Notes: a model not told the origin generated them from the sequence alone. DNA of 64,000 bases from Flavobacterium psychrophilum (GCA_945862065.1 CAMAWT010000009.1:1-64000), one strand, 5' to 3'; positions 25,687 through 34,869 are shown, numbered from the stretch's first letter. Program-made: numbers and translations.

Positions 25687-26172
25687 CTACAAAACTTTAA
25701 TCATCCAAATAGGGCAACTCATGTGACCTGTTGCGCCAAGTGGAAAATCTAGGTATTCAAAACCCACTTTTTGATATAATTTTTGAGCAATTTTCATGGT
25801 TGGAAGTGTTTCCAAATAACATTTTTGATAGCCAAACTCCTTTGCCTTTTCCAAACATTTTTGAATCATAAGTAAACCCAAACCGCTACCTCTAACTTCT
25901 TTCAAAAAATACATTTTTTGCAATTCACAAATAGATTCATCCGAATTTTGAAGTTGGCTTACACCTGCACCTCCAACAATTTTTCCATCCATTTCTATTA
26001 CGAAATAGGTTGATTTTGTTGTTTGATAGGTTTCAAACATCAGGTCTAATTGCGGATCTTCAAAAGCAGTTCCCGTTTTAGGATAATCATCTGAAATAAA
26101 AACTTTTCGAATGACGTCTGCAATTGCTTGATTATCATTTTGCTGAATTTCTCTAATAAGTATAGGCATCAT
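25687..26172 (-). CDS. GNAT-family N-acetyltransferase
   Basis: A 161-aa single-domain GNAT enzyme. Acetyl-CoA binding is shown by the KEVRGSGLGLLMIQKCLEKA block (motif A, Q/RxxGxG/A pattern at about 94-112), after a strand YFVIEMDGKIVGGAGVSQ. The C-terminal GHMSCPIWMIKVL is as in ElaA-like or PhnO-like members. The substrate is unknown. Two adjacent Met codons could start. It sits just before prmC, so a ribosome-related role is possible but not shown. Confidence 0.85.
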   Translation of the reverse strand: MMPILIREIQQNDNQAIADVIRKVFISDDYPKTGTAFEDPQLDLMFETYQTTKSTYFVIEMDGKIVGGAGVSQLQNSDESICELQKMYFLKEVRGSGLGLLMIQKCLEKAKEFGYQKCYLETLPTMKIAQKLYQKVGFEYLDFPLGATGHMSCPIWMIKVL

Positions 26173-26188
26173 TTTAAAACTAAAATAG

Positions 26189-26196
26189 TATTTTTG
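26189..26196 (+). promoter_or_regulatory. ribD -7 promoter box placing the start codon at the TSS
   Basis: TATTTTTG matches TAnnTTTG. The GTG of ribD begins 4 nt after it, exactly where transcription is expected to start, so the mRNA may be leaderless. No TTG is found at -33. Confidence 0.5.
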
Positions 26197-26200
26197 TGAT

Positions 26201-27259
26201 GTGAAGATACATCAAAAATATATAAAACGTTGCATAACATTAGCAAAAAATGGTTTGGGAAGCACTTATCCGAATCCTTTGGTTGGATGTGTTATTGTAT
26301 ATAATGACCTAATAATTGGTGAAGGTTGGCACCAAAGAGCAGGCGAACCACATGCTGAAGTAAACGCCATTAATTCGGTAAAAAATAAAGAATTGATTTC
26401 AAAATCAACTATTTATGTAAGTCTTGAACCTTGCAGCCACTTCGGAAAAACTCCGCCCTGTGCCGATTTAATCATTAAAAATAATATTCCGAATATTGTT
26501 ATTGGAAGTCTTGATAGCAACGAAAAAGTTTCAGGACGAGGCTTAAAAAAACTAATAGAAGCGGGTCGAAATGTTACCATTGGTGTTTTAGAAGAAGAAT
26601 GTAAAGAACTAAACAAACGATTTTTTACGTTTCATGAAAAAAAACGTCCTTACATTATTTTAAAATGGGCTGAAAGTTCGGATGGTTTTATGGCTCCTTT
26701 ACATAAAGAAACGCAGGAACCTGTATGGATTTCAAATGAATTTTCGAGGCAAATAACCCATAAATGGAGAAGTGAGGAACAAGCTATTTTGGTTGGAACC
26801 CAAACTGTTTTAGATGACAATCCAAAACTAGACACTAGAGATTGGTATGGCAAAAACCCAATTCGAATTGTTTTGGATCGAAGCGGCAAAATAAATACTT
26901 ATTACAACATATTTGACAAAAGCATTCTTACTATTATAATAACAGAACAAAAAAACTTACAATCTACTGAAAATCTTACCTTTAAAAATTGTATATTTGA
27001 TTCAGAACTTGCTCAAACCATTTGTAATATTGGATATGAACATAACATTCAATCCATAATTGTTGAAGGTGGCACGCAAACCATTCAAACGTTTATGGAT
27101 GCAAAAATATGGGATGAAGCTCGAATCTTTAAAGGAAAATCAAAATTGAGTGAAGGAATTTTAGCTCCAAAAATTGATTTGAGTTTTAGCAATCGGCAAT
27201 CGATAATTAATGATGAACTTGTAACTTTATACGCTTATGATCACAACGATACTATTTGA
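26201..27259 (+). CDS. ribD: Riboflavin biosynthesis deaminase/reductase
   Basis: A 352-aa bifunctional enzyme performing two successive steps of riboflavin synthesis. The deaminase domain (1-145) has HAEVNAI and SLEPCSHFGKTPPCADLI, the zinc Cys and His set. The reductase domain (146-352) begins PYIILKWAESSDG and includes VEGGTQTIQTF. GTG is the start; the N-terminus IHQKYIKRCITLAKNGLG fits the family. The mRNA leader appears absent. It overlaps the HAD gene by 23 nt. The other rib genes are not nearby, and no FMN riboswitch is seen upstream. Confidence 0.93.
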   Translation: MKIHQKYIKRCITLAKNGLGSTYPNPLVGCVIVYNDLIIGEGWHQRAGEPHAEVNAINSVKNKELISKSTIYVSLEPCSHFGKTPPCADLIIKNNIPNIVIGSLDSNEKVSGRGLKKLIEAGRNVTIGVLEEECKELNKRFFTFHEKKRPYIILKWAESSDGFMAPLHKETQEPVWISNEFSRQITHKWRSEEQAILVGTQTVLDDNPKLDTRDWYGKNPIRIVLDRSGKINTYYNIFDKSILTIIITEQKNLQSTENLTFKNCIFDSELAQTICNIGYEHNIQSIIVEGGTQTIQTFMDAKIWDEARIFKGKSKLSEGILAPKIDLSFSNRQSIINDELVTLYAYDHNDTI

Positions 27260-27845
27260 TTTTGGTGATATTTTTATCAATCTTGAAAAAGAAGCTTCTA
27301 AAAAAGCTTTTGAAAAATTAGGCTTATTTGGTTCAAACGAGGAATTAATTGAAAAAAATGAACTTTTTGAAAAAGGTGAGATTTCTGAATCTGAATTTTT
27401 GAATACTTTTTTGAAGTACATCCCAAATGGTACGATTGAAGAAATAAAAACAGCTTGGAATGTTGTAATTGGTGAATTTCCGCTGTATCGATTGGAGTTT
27501 TTACAAATGCTTTCGCAAAAGTACCGTCTTTTCTTACTTACGAATACAGATACCATTCATATTTCTTTTTTTGAAGAAAGTGTAGGCATGTCGTTTTATT
27601 CCGATTTTTACAGATGTTTTGAAAAAGTTTTTTATTCGTATGAAATGGGGATGCGCAAACCACAACCCGAAATTTATAAAACAATTTTAAATCAATATGA
27701 ATTGAATCCGAAAAATGTTTTATTTGTAGACGACAAAAAAGAAAATACGGATGCCGCTTCAGAACTTGGAATTCATGTTTGGAATCTTCAAGTGGGACAA
27801 GAAGATGTGGTCGATTTATTTACAAAAAAACAATTTCCTTTATAA
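27237..27845 (+). CDS. HAD-family hydrolase (subfamily IA)
   Basis: A 202-aa HAD phosphatase. Motif I is LFDFGDIFINL with nucleophile Asp8; the usual second Asp two residues later is Gly10, as in YihX-like members. The helical cap is at about 15-85, motif II LLTNTDTIH, motif III Lys in GMRKPQPEIY, and motif IV VLFVDDKKEN. The lack of the second Asp suggests altered general acid chemistry or a YihX-type sugar-phosphate substrate. It overlaps ribD by 23 nt. A role in the dephosphorylation step of riboflavin synthesis is possible from position only. Confidence 0.87.
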   Translation: MITTILFDFGDIFINLEKEASKKAFEKLGLFGSNEELIEKNELFEKGEISESEFLNTFLKYIPNGTIEEIKTAWNVVIGEFPLYRLEFLQMLSQKYRLFLLTNTDTIHISFFEESVGMSFYSDFYRCFEKVFYSYEMGMRKPQPEIYKTILNQYELNPKNVLFVDDKKENTDAASELGIHVWNLQVGQEDVVDLFTKKQFPL

Positions 27846-27863
27846 TCTATACCCTTTTATTCC

Positions 27864-28478
27864 TTGATTGCTTCAGACACCTACAAAACAATTGCATCGC
27901 CTACCGAAGAAATTCTTTTAAAAGAAAAAAGTAGTAAGTTCTTTGGATATTCATTTCCAGTTACAAATGAAGATGATATAAAAAAACATCTTGACGATTT
28001 AAAAAAGAAACATCCCGGAGCAGGTCATTTTTGTTATGCCTATCAAATTGGTACCGAAAAAGTTATTTACAGAGCCAATGATGATGGCGAACCAAGCAAT
28101 TCTGCTGGAGCGCCAATTTATGGACAAATACAGTCGCATGGATTAACTAATATTCTTATTATTGTTGTCCGTTTTTTTGGAGGAATCAAATTGGGTGTTG
28201 GCGGATTAATATCAGCTTATAAATCGGCTGCGCAATCGTGTCTTGAAAATGCCACAATTATAGAAAAAACAATCAACATTCATTTCATTGTTTCCTTTGA
28301 TTATAAAAACATGAATAAGGTGATGCGAATTGTCAAAGAGAAGCAATTGGACATTATTTCCCAAAAAATGGAACTTAATTGTGAGATAGAAATGAGCACT
28401 CGAAAAAAAAATGCCGAAATGATTTCCAGCATTTTTTCAGATTTATATGAAGTTTCTGTAAAAAAATTAAACTTTTAA
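27864..28478 (+). CDS. YigZ/IMPACT-family protein
   Basis: A 204-aa protein with an N-terminal UPF0029 (IMPACT) domain: GAGHFCYAYQIG, the family signature RANDDGEPSNSAGAPI (about 72-87) and VVRFFGGIKLGVGGL. A smaller C-terminal ferredoxin-like domain (DUF1949, about 135-200) follows. The family is conserved but its bacterial function is uncertain; in eukaryotes IMPACT regulates translation via GCN1. The start is TTG 18 nt after the HAD gene, so it is probably in the ribD transcript. Confidence 0.9.
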   Translation: MIASDTYKTIASPTEEILLKEKSSKFFGYSFPVTNEDDIKKHLDDLKKKHPGAGHFCYAYQIGTEKVIYRANDDGEPSNSAGAPIYGQIQSHGLTNILIIVVRFFGGIKLGVGGLISAYKSAAQSCLENATIIEKTINIHFIVSFDYKNMNKVMRIVKEKQLDIISQKMELNCEIEMSTRKKNAEMISSIFSDLYEVSVKKLNF

Positions 28479-28479
28479 T

Positions 28480-28878
28480 TTATTCTTGAACAATAGCTAA
28501 AATTGCATCGGGAGGATTGGTTGGTCTGCCCGTTTTTGTATCTACAAACACCAATAAAAAATAAGCATTTGTTAACAACTCGCCTGATTCATTGAAGATT
28601 TCACAATCAAATTCAATCTTAACACCACTATATTTTTTGAATTTAGTTTTAACAGTCAAAAGGTCGTCATATTTAGCCGATTTTTTATAATTTAAAGTCA
28701 ATGAAGCAATAGGTAATGCAATTCCACTTTCTTCCAATGATTTATAAGAAATTCCTTTGTTTCTGAGCCATTCAACCCTTCCGATTTCAAAATAAGGTAA
28801 ATAATTACCGTGATAAACGACTCCCATTTGGTCTGTTTCTGAATACCTAACACGAATTTGTACTTGATGTTCTGACAT
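28480..28878 (-). CDS. Acyl-CoA thioesterase (YbgC type)
   Basis: A 132-aa hotdog-fold thioesterase. The sequence VRYSETDQMGVVYHGNYLPY carries the catalytic Asp17 and the Tyr-His-Asn triad region typical of the 4-hydroxybenzoyl-CoA thioesterase/YbgC family. It is 1 nt from the YigZ stop on the opposite strand. YbgC is often beside tol-pal genes, but here it is alone. The acyl substrate is unknown. Confidence 0.88.
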   Translation of the reverse strand: MSEHQVQIRVRYSETDQMGVVYHGNYLPYFEIGRVEWLRNKGISYKSLEESGIALPIASLTLNYKKSAKYDDLLTVKTKFKKYSGVKIEFDCEIFNESGELLTNAYFLLVFVDTKTGRPTNPPDAILAIVQE

Positions 28879-28995
28879 GTGATTTATATTTATTTACGTT
28901 GTGTTAACAATTTCCATACAAAAAAAATAATTAAAATTTACATTCCATTTATTTTTTTTAAACAAAAATTGTTCACATATTTGTTACTTCAAAAA

Positions 28996-29021
28996 AACAA
29001 CAAAAAATGCCCTTTGTTGTT
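28996..29021. promoter_or_regulatory. Hairpin in the dnaA upstream region
   Basis: Perfect 9-bp arms AACAACAAA (28996-29004) and TTTGTTGTT (29013-29021) around AAATGCCC. It lies 40 nt before the dnaA start in an otherwise AT-only stretch. A single DnaA-box-like TTGTTCACA is near 28968, but no cluster of boxes. Confidence 0.35.
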
Positions 29022-29061
29022 GTAGGAAAACTATTACAAAAAATATTAATTTTACTTTAAA

Positions 29062-30489
29062 ATGATCAAAACTGCTCAATCGGTATGGGAAAATTGTCTG
29101 TTATTCATAAAAGACAATATTCATGAACAAGCATACAAAACTTGGTTTGAACCAATAAAGTCTGTTGAACTTACTGATAATGCATTGTACATTCAAGTTC
29201 CAAGTAAATTTTTCTACGAATGGCTAGAAGAACATTATGTTAAATTACTTAAAGTTGCGCTAACCAAAGAACTTGGAAAAAGTGCAAAGTTACTCTATAA
29301 AATTAAAATGGAGAACACTTATGGAAATAAACAACCTTTTACGGAACAATTACCAAGTGCACATCGAAGTCCAATCAAATCACAAGACGTTGACGCGCCT
29401 TTTAAAAATTTAAATCCAGAATTAAAAAACCCTTTTGTAATTCCTGGAATTAGAAATTTAAAAATTGAATCGCAACTTAATCCTAATTATAGTTTTGAGA
29501 ATTTTCTCGAAGGAGACTCCAATCGTCTTGCTAGATCTGCTGGAATGGCAGTTGCCAACAAACCCGGAGGAACTTCGTTCAATCCGTTATTGATTTTTGG
29601 AGGAGTAGGTTTAGGTAAAACGCACCTTGCTCATGCCATTGGTGTTGAAATAAAAGATAAATATCCTGAAAAAACGGTTCTTTACATTTCTGCAGAAGTG
29701 TTTACACAACAATATATTGATTCTGTAAGAAAAAACAACCGAAATGATTTTATCCATTTCTATCAACTAATCGATGTATTGATTATTGATGATGTTCAAT
29801 TCTTTTCTGGAAAAACTGGCACGCAAGATGTATTCTTTCATATTTTCAATTATCTGCATCAAAATGGCAAGCAAGTTATTTTAACTTCAGACAAAGCGCC
29901 TGTAGACATGCAAGATATTGAACAGCGATTGTTATCTCGTTTCAAATGGGGACTTTCGGCAGAATTACACCAACCTGATTATGAAACTAGAGTGTCTATT
30001 TTGAATAATATTCTGTATCGTGATGGTGTTGAAATGCCTAACGAAATTATAGAATATGTTGCTCAGAATATTAAATCTAATGTTCGAGAATTGGAAGGTG
30101 CTATTATTTCACTCATCGCCCAATCTTCTTTTAACAAAAAAGAAGTTACTCTTGAATTGACAAAAGGAATTGTCGAGAAATTTATAAAAAATGTAAAACG
30201 AGAAATATCAATCGATTACATTCAAAAAGTAGTATCTGAATATTTTCAATTAGATTTAGATCTTTTACAATCAAAAACAAGAAAGCGTCATGTGGTTCAA
30301 GCAAGACAATTGGCGATGTTTTTTGCGAAAAAATTTACAAAAGCTTCTTTGGCAAACATTGGATTACAAATTGGCGACAGAGACCATGCAACGGTTCTTC
30401 ATGCATGTAAAACCGTTGAAAATTTAGTTTCTACCGATAAACAATTCAAGAAATTTGTTGAAGATATTCATAAAAAATTGTCTTTGTAA
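29062..30489 (+). CDS. dnaA: Chromosomal replication initiator protein DnaA
   Basis: A 475-aa initiator binding oriC and loading the replisome. Domain I (1-85) begins SVWENCLLFIKDNIHEQAYK and binds helicase and regulators. A linker (90-130) follows. AAA+ domain III has Walker A FGGVGLGKTHLAHAIG (about 178-193), Walker B LIIDDVQFF and sensor II (NVRELEGA). Domain IV ends with the DNA-binding signature GDRDHATVLHACKTV. Length is standard. Its neighbours are an LMW phosphatase and a methylase, not dnaN or recF, so this is not the classical oriC operon and no box cluster is visible nearby. Confidence 0.96.
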   Translation: MIKTAQSVWENCLLFIKDNIHEQAYKTWFEPIKSVELTDNALYIQVPSKFFYEWLEEHYVKLLKVALTKELGKSAKLLYKIKMENTYGNKQPFTEQLPSAHRSPIKSQDVDAPFKNLNPELKNPFVIPGIRNLKIESQLNPNYSFENFLEGDSNRLARSAGMAVANKPGGTSFNPLLIFGGVGLGKTHLAHAIGVEIKDKYPEKTVLYISAEVFTQQYIDSVRKNNRNDFIHFYQLIDVLIIDDVQFFSGKTGTQDVFFHIFNYLHQNGKQVILTSDKAPVDMQDIEQRLLSRFKWGLSAELHQPDYETRVSILNNILYRDGVEMPNEIIEYVAQNIKSNVRELEGAIISLIAQSSFNKKEVTLELTKGIVEKFIKNVKREISIDYIQKVVSEYFQLDLDLLQSKTRKRHVVQARQLAMFFAKKFTKASLANIGLQIGDRDHATVLHACKTVENLVSTDKQFKKFVEDIHKKLSL

Positions 30490-30528
30490 CAATCCATTTG
30501 CTTTGAACACTAACTTATTGTTTTTTGT

Positions 30529-30996
30529 ATGTCAATAAAAATTGTAATGGTTTGCTTGGGCAATATTTGTCGATCACCTTTAGCTGAAGGAATTCTTGCA
30601 TCAAAACTTCCGGCAGATCAATTTATTGTACATTCTGCAGGAACAGGAAATTGGCATATTGGCAATTCTCCCGACAAAAGATCCATTGATATTGCCAAAA
30701 AAAACGGGATTGATATTTCAAATCAAAAAGCAGCTCATTTTACATCAGCTTTTTTTGAAAATTACGATTATATTTTTGTGATGGATCGCTCCAATCATAA
30801 AAATGTTACAGTTTTAGCCACACAATCGAGCCATCATGAAAAAGTTTTTTATATGTTGGATTCATTATTTCCTGATGAGAAAGCTGAAGTGCCCGACCCT
30901 TATTTTGATGACCTTAAAGCTTTTGAAGAAGTTTTCAATTTACTTGACAAAAGTTGTAGTATTCTAGCAAAAAAATTAATTGAGAAACATTTATAA
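30529..30996 (+). CDS. Low-molecular-weight protein-tyrosine phosphatase
   Basis: A 155-aa LMW-PTP. The P-loop MVCLGNICRSPLAEG (7-21) has the nucleophilic Cys9 and Arg15, and the general-acid loop VPDPYFDD has Asp126. It dephosphorylates tyrosine residues, in bacteria often on exopolysaccharide autokinases. It lies 39 nt after dnaA, and its stop is directly followed by the methylase gene, so the three may be one transcript. A second tyrosine phosphatase of the PHP type is at 21127. Confidence 0.9.
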   Translation: MSIKIVMVCLGNICRSPLAEGILASKLPADQFIVHSAGTGNWHIGNSPDKRSIDIAKKNGIDISNQKAAHFTSAFFENYDYIFVMDRSNHKNVTVLATQSSHHEKVFYMLDSLFPDEKAEVPDPYFDDLKAFEEVFNLLDKSCSILAKKLIEKHL

Positions 30997-31713
30997 ATGA
31001 AACCAAAAGGAAAACTATACCTTATACCCATAACTTTAGGAGAATGTAATACTGCGGATGTTTTGCCAATTTCTATTGACAGAACTGTAGATCAATTAAA
31101 TCATTTTATAGTTGAAAATGAAAAAACGGCAAGAAAGTTTATAAAAAGCATATGCCCAACTAAACCCCAATCATCCTTAGAATTAAGCACCTTGAACAAA
31201 CATACTGAAGTTGCTGAACATACTAAAATGATTCAACCCTGTATGGAGGGAATCAACGTTGGTTTGATGAGCGAGGCAGGATGCCCGGGAATAGCAGATC
31301 CTGGCGCTGTCATTGTAAAATTGGCACATGAAAAAGGAATTCAAGTTGTTCCATTGGTTGGTCCGTCTTCCATATTGCTAGCAATGATGGCCTCTGGAAT
31401 GAATGGTCAAAGTTTTGCTTTTAATGGATATTTACCTATCGATAAAAACGATAAAAAAGTAGCGATTAAAAATTTCGAAAAAATATCTTTTGAAAAAAAT
31501 CAATCGCAACTTTTTATAGAAACTCCCTACAGAAATAATAAATTCATTGAAGATTTATTACAAACCTTACAACCAAATACACATTTGTGTATTGCCGCTG
31601 ATATTACACTTGAAACGGAATACATTAAAACGATGCAAATTGCAGCTTGGAGAAAAGAAAAAATAGATTTACAAAACAGGCCTGCAATTTATATTATACA
31701 CAAAATGTATTAA
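30997..31713 (+). CDS. Tetrapyrrole-methylase-fold SAM methyltransferase (RsmI-like)
   Basis: A 238-aa methyltransferase of the TP-methylase fold. GLMSEAGCPGIADPGA and QVVPLVGPSSILLAMMASG (about 90-135) are the diagnostic RsmI/YraL motifs, and ETPYRNNKFIEDLL follows. RsmI 2'-O-methylates C1402 of 16S rRNA. This is the divergent Bacteroidota paralogue, with KLYLIPITLGECNTADVLP at the start rather than the canonical N-terminus, so rRNA specificity is unproven. It starts immediately after the phosphatase stop. Confidence 0.85.
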   Translation: MKPKGKLYLIPITLGECNTADVLPISIDRTVDQLNHFIVENEKTARKFIKSICPTKPQSSLELSTLNKHTEVAEHTKMIQPCMEGINVGLMSEAGCPGIADPGAVIVKLAHEKGIQVVPLVGPSSILLAMMASGMNGQSFAFNGYLPIDKNDKKVAIKNFEKISFEKNQSQLFIETPYRNNKFIEDLLQTLQPNTHLCIAADITLETEYIKTMQIAAWRKEKIDLQNRPAIYIIHKMY

Positions 31714-31715
31714 AT

Positions 31716-32348
31716 TTACATACGTACTTTTGCATTTTTATTTGCCTTTATATTGTGCGTTTCGTAACCCGAAAAAATATACAAATAATGCCTAACAGAT
31801 GAACCATATTTGTCTTTACACTTAAATTTTCCATTCGATTTTAAAAATTTTCTAACCGAACCTGCTCCACCCAAATGAGCTGCAGCTAAAATGCCCGATT
31901 CGGTTATCATAACACCATCAATTACTTGACCTTGGTATTTCTGAATAGTTTTTTGTAAAGACCATTTGTGTTTTTGTAGTAAGGCTATGAATGCTTTTTC
32001 TTGAATTTCAGGTGATTTCAAAAAAGCTACTTTATCTGTAACACCAATTGATTCCAACGTTTTTGAACCAAACTGGTATTTTCCTAAATAACCTAAGGTG
32101 TTGATTTTATGGTATTTACCTTGCGATTCCTTGTTGCCAAGTGCCTCTTTAAATCCAATAAATCGCTTTCCTACATAAGGTATTGAATTGTTAATATAAT
32201 CTGTGGGTTGTTCTGAAGGATATTGATAAAACAGAAAAGTAAGTGTATCTTCTGAAATAAATAAACTTGCTTTTTTTGGCTTGAACGAAGAACATACAAA
32301 GCAAACAATCATAGTGATTGCAATGTAAAAAGAACATTTTTTGAACAT
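31716..32348 (-). CDS. Lysozyme-fold exported protein (transglycosylase-like)
   Basis: A 210-aa exported protein with a signal (FYIAITMIVCFVCSSF; the Cys residues could make it a lipoprotein). The domain (about 55-195) contains FKEALGNKESQGKYHKIN, a Glu in the position of the catalytic Glu of lytic transglycosylases (near residue 74), and GYLGKYQFGSKTLESIG, the GxxQF-like block. Later AAAHLGGAGSVRKFL repeats the lysozyme pattern. It probably cleaves or binds peptidoglycan. It is convergent with the RsmI-like gene (2-nt gap), and another peptidoglycan enzyme, MltG, lies next. Confidence 0.75.
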   Translation of the reverse strand: MFKKCSFYIAITMIVCFVCSSFKPKKASLFISEDTLTFLFYQYPSEQPTDYINNSIPYVGKRFIGFKEALGNKESQGKYHKINTLGYLGKYQFGSKTLESIGVTDKVAFLKSPEIQEKAFIALLQKHKWSLQKTIQKYQGQVIDGVMITESGILAAAHLGGAGSVRKFLKSNGKFKCKDKYGSSVRHYLYIFSGYETHNIKANKNAKVRM

Positions 32349-32503
32349 AAAATAGATTTCTCAAGCCCTGTCACCATCTTGAATTACAACAGCAAAGATA
32401 CTACAAAATTGCAAAATCGATAACAAAATAATAAAGATTTATTAACATACATTGCTGAAAACCTTTAGAAGCTAGGAAGTTAGGGCTTTTTATCTAAATT
32501 TAA

Positions 32504-33547
32504 TTATCTATTTGTACCCGTACTATTGATCCATTTTGCATAGTTATTGGCATTAATTTGATGTTCTGCATAGGTAACTGCAAAGTCATGATACCCAAAA
32601 CGTTTTACGCTTGCGCAAAAATAAATATAGTTGTGTTTTTCTGGATTTAACACCGCATCAATTGCTGAAATATCAGGCATGGCTATTGGTCCTGGAGGCA
32701 ATCCTTGATTTAAATACGTATTGTATGATGAATGAATCAACAAATCATTGTACAAAACACGTTTAATGATTTGATTGAAATTATTATCGCGCAATTTTAA
32801 CGAATAAATGACCGTTGGATCTGCTTGTAAAGGCATGGGTACTGCAAGTCTATTGAGATAACAGCCAGCAACACGAGGCCTTTCGTCTGGTTTTACTGTT
32901 TCTTTATGAACGATTGAAGCCAATGTAATAACTTGTTCTGGTGACATGTTTAACTTTTTAGCTTTTGCCAAACGGTCTGGATTCCAAAATTTTGTATATT
33001 CTTCAATCATTTTATCACGAAAGGATTCGGCTGAAACATTCCAATAAAACTCGTATGAATTTGGAATAAACATAGCAAAAACATTGTCTTTTGTGAAATT
33101 GTTTTTAGCTAAAAAAACAGAATCTTTAAAAACAGCTAATAATTTTGAAGTGTCTGGTTCTATTTGAGAACTTAATCGAACACATAGATCTTCAAGTCGT
33201 TCTTGATTGTTGAAGGCAAATTTTACTGGAACATTTCGACGCAAAGAAGCTACAATTTTGAAATTTCCCATGCCTTGAGTTAACAAAAACCTGCCGGGTT
33301 TAACATTTTTATCATACGAACGAAGGCTAGCCATCATTTCAAAACCTCCCATTCCTTTCAAATAAGGCGTCATTATTTTTTTAACATCTTCATAATTTGA
33401 ACCTGTTGGAACCGTTACATAAAATTCTTCTTTCGGCAAATTAGTATTTGAAATAAAAAAATTAAACCACACGGTAAACAATGCAACTGTTGCAAGAGCA
33501 GCAGCAGATCCAAAAACTATTTTATTTTTTTTTGATAAAACGATCAT
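32504..33547 (-). CDS. mltG: Endolytic murein transglycosylase
   Basis: A 347-aa MltG (YceG-like) that cuts nascent glycan strands and sets their length in the periplasm. A single N-terminal membrane helix (GSAAALATVALFTVWFNFFI, about 13-32) is followed by a LysM-like region and the YceG domain. The catalytic Glu is in LASIVHKETVKPDERP (about 218), and GCYLNRLAVPMPLQADPTV is the family signature, with LPPGPIAMPDISAIDAVL near the end. Last gene of the dapF-GNAT-mltG operon, which links lysine/DAP supply to wall assembly. Confidence 0.93.
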   Translation of the reverse strand: MIVLSKKNKIVFGSAAALATVALFTVWFNFFISNTNLPKEEFYVTVPTGSNYEDVKKIMTPYLKGMGGFEMMASLRSYDKNVKPGRFLLTQGMGNFKIVASLRRNVPVKFAFNNQERLEDLCVRLSSQIEPDTSKLLAVFKDSVFLAKNNFTKDNVFAMFIPNSYEFYWNVSAESFRDKMIEEYTKFWNPDRLAKAKKLNMSPEQVITLASIVHKETVKPDERPRVAGCYLNRLAVPMPLQADPTVIYSLKLRDNNFNQIIKRVLYNDLLIHSSYNTYLNQGLPPGPIAMPDISAIDAVLNPEKHNYIYFCASVKRFGYHDFAVTYAEHQINANNYAKWINSTGTNR

Positions 33548-33548
33548 G

Positions 33549-34088
33549 TTATTTTTGACTATTTATTAATTGATAAAGTGCTTCATCTTGAAATTGATTG
33601 TTTTGCAACATCCAATCTTTCTTAATTCCTACTAATTGAAACCCAAAAGTAGTAAAAAGCTTGCAACTTATGTCATTTGAAATCCCAATATTTGCATACA
33701 ATTGATGCAACTGTAGATGTACAAAACTATAATTAATGATTAATTGAAGGGCTTCATTGCCAAATCCTTTATTTCGGTGGAGGTCATTTTGAATCACAAT
33801 CCCTACTCCTGCCCTTTTGTTTGCGGGATCAAAATCAAAAAGATCAATTAATCCGATGGTTTTTTTTGTGTCATTTTCAAAAATAGCAAGTCGCAATTGC
33901 TTGGCCTCATAAATATCTTGATGCGCATTTTCTAAATATTGTCGAATCAAAAATTTACTATACGGCGTTTGTGTATTGCTTACATGCCAAATGGTTTCAT
34001 CATTTTCTATGGTGTAAATAAAATCAAGGTCTTCGGGTTCTAATGCACGCAAACTGATTTTGGATCCTTTTAATGTTATCATTATCAA
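33549..34088 (-). CDS. GNAT N-acetyltransferase (RimJ/RimL-like)
   Basis: A 179-aa GNAT of the Acetyltransf_3 group. ISLRALEPEDLDFIYTIEND is the typical opening, RAGVGIVIQNDLHRNKGFGN the acetyl-CoA-binding block (about 91-110), and ANIGISNDISCKLFTTFGFQ the C-terminal fold. RimJ/RimL relatives acetylate ribosomal protein termini, and others act on antibiotics or polyamines; the substrate here is unknown. Gap 1 nt to mltG and 4 nt to dapF, so it is within a tight operon. Confidence 0.87.
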   Translation of the reverse strand: MIMITLKGSKISLRALEPEDLDFIYTIENDETIWHVSNTQTPYSKFLIRQYLENAHQDIYEAKQLRLAIFENDTKKTIGLIDLFDFDPANKRAGVGIVIQNDLHRNKGFGNEALQLIINYSFVHLQLHQLYANIGISNDISCKLFTTFGFQLVGIKKDWMLQNNQFQDEALYQLINSQK

Positions 34089-34092
34089 TTAA

Positions 34093-34869
34093 TTATAAAT
34101 TAATTTCTCCTTCATACACAAATTGAGCTGTTCCTTCTAGAAAAACGTTTTCATAACCCTTTTCCGTTTTAATGAAAGAAATAATGAGTTGACCGCCTTG
34201 AACATCAATGGTAATTTTGTTTTGTAGTGTTTTGTTGGTTGCTTGCATTGAAATTGCAACAGCTGTAGCGCCTGTTCCGCATGAGAGTGTTTCGTCTTCA
34301 ACTCCTCTTTCATAGGTTCGAATGGCAAAATGATCTTCTGAAATTTGTTGAACAAAATTGACATTGCTTCCTTCATCTCCGTATAAATCAGAATATCTAA
34401 TGGTTTTTCCGTTTTGCTTCACGTCGAAATTTTGTAAGTCATCCACAAGTGCAACATGGTGTGGTGATCCGGTATTTAGAAAAACATATTCATCTTTAAT
34501 TAGTACTTCGTTCACGTCTTTCATTTGTAATGAAATACTTCCGCTTTCTTGAATGGTCGCAACATGTAATCCATCAGTGGCAATGAAAGTGGTTGTTTGA
34601 TTGATAATTTCTAATTTTTTTGCGAAAGCAACAATACATCTTCCTCCGTTGCCACACATTGAACTTTCGTTGCCGTCAGAATTGAAATAGACCATTTTAA
34701 AATCGACATCGGAATCGTTTTCAAGCAGTATGAGGCCGTCAGCGCCAATACCAAAGCGACGGTCGCATAGGGTTTTGATTACATCAATATTGTGTTTTGG
34801 AAAAGTCAAATCACGGTTGTCTATCATGACAAAATCGTTTCCGGTTCCTTGGTATTTATAAAATTTCAC
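34093..34869 (-). CDS. dapF: Diaminopimelate epimerase
   Basis: A 258-aa cofactor-independent racemase converting LL-DAP to meso-DAP for peptidoglycan and lysine. The N-terminal half has KYQGTGNDFVMIDNR and the first catalytic Cys in MCGNGGRCIVAFAKK (Cys73). The second is in ETLSCGTGATAVAIS (Cys near 197). All active-site residues are present. It starts the dapF-GNAT-mltG operon; the next spacer carries an interspersed hairpin repeat. Confidence 0.95.
   Translation of the reverse strand: MKFYKYQGTGNDFVMIDNRDLTFPKHNIDVIKTLCDRRFGIGADGLILLENDSDVDFKMVYFNSDGNESSMCGNGGRCIVAFAKKLEIINQTTTFIATDGLHVATIQESGSISLQMKDVNEVLIKDEYVFLNTGSPHHVALVDDLQNFDVKQNGKTIRYSDLYGDEGSNVNFVQQISEDHFAIRTYERGVEDETLSCGTGATAVAISMQATNKTLQNKITIDVQGGQLIISFIKTEKGYENVFLEGTAQFVYEGEINL

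Noticed and set aside
26100..26200. FMN riboswitch before ribD
   Set aside because: No conserved RFN-element sequence, and the start codon lies at the expected transcription start, leaving no leader.
28900..29061. Chromosomal origin beside dnaA
   Set aside because: There is one weak DnaA-box-like site and no box cluster, and no dnaN/recF or rpmH neighbours. The evidence is insufficient to call oriC.
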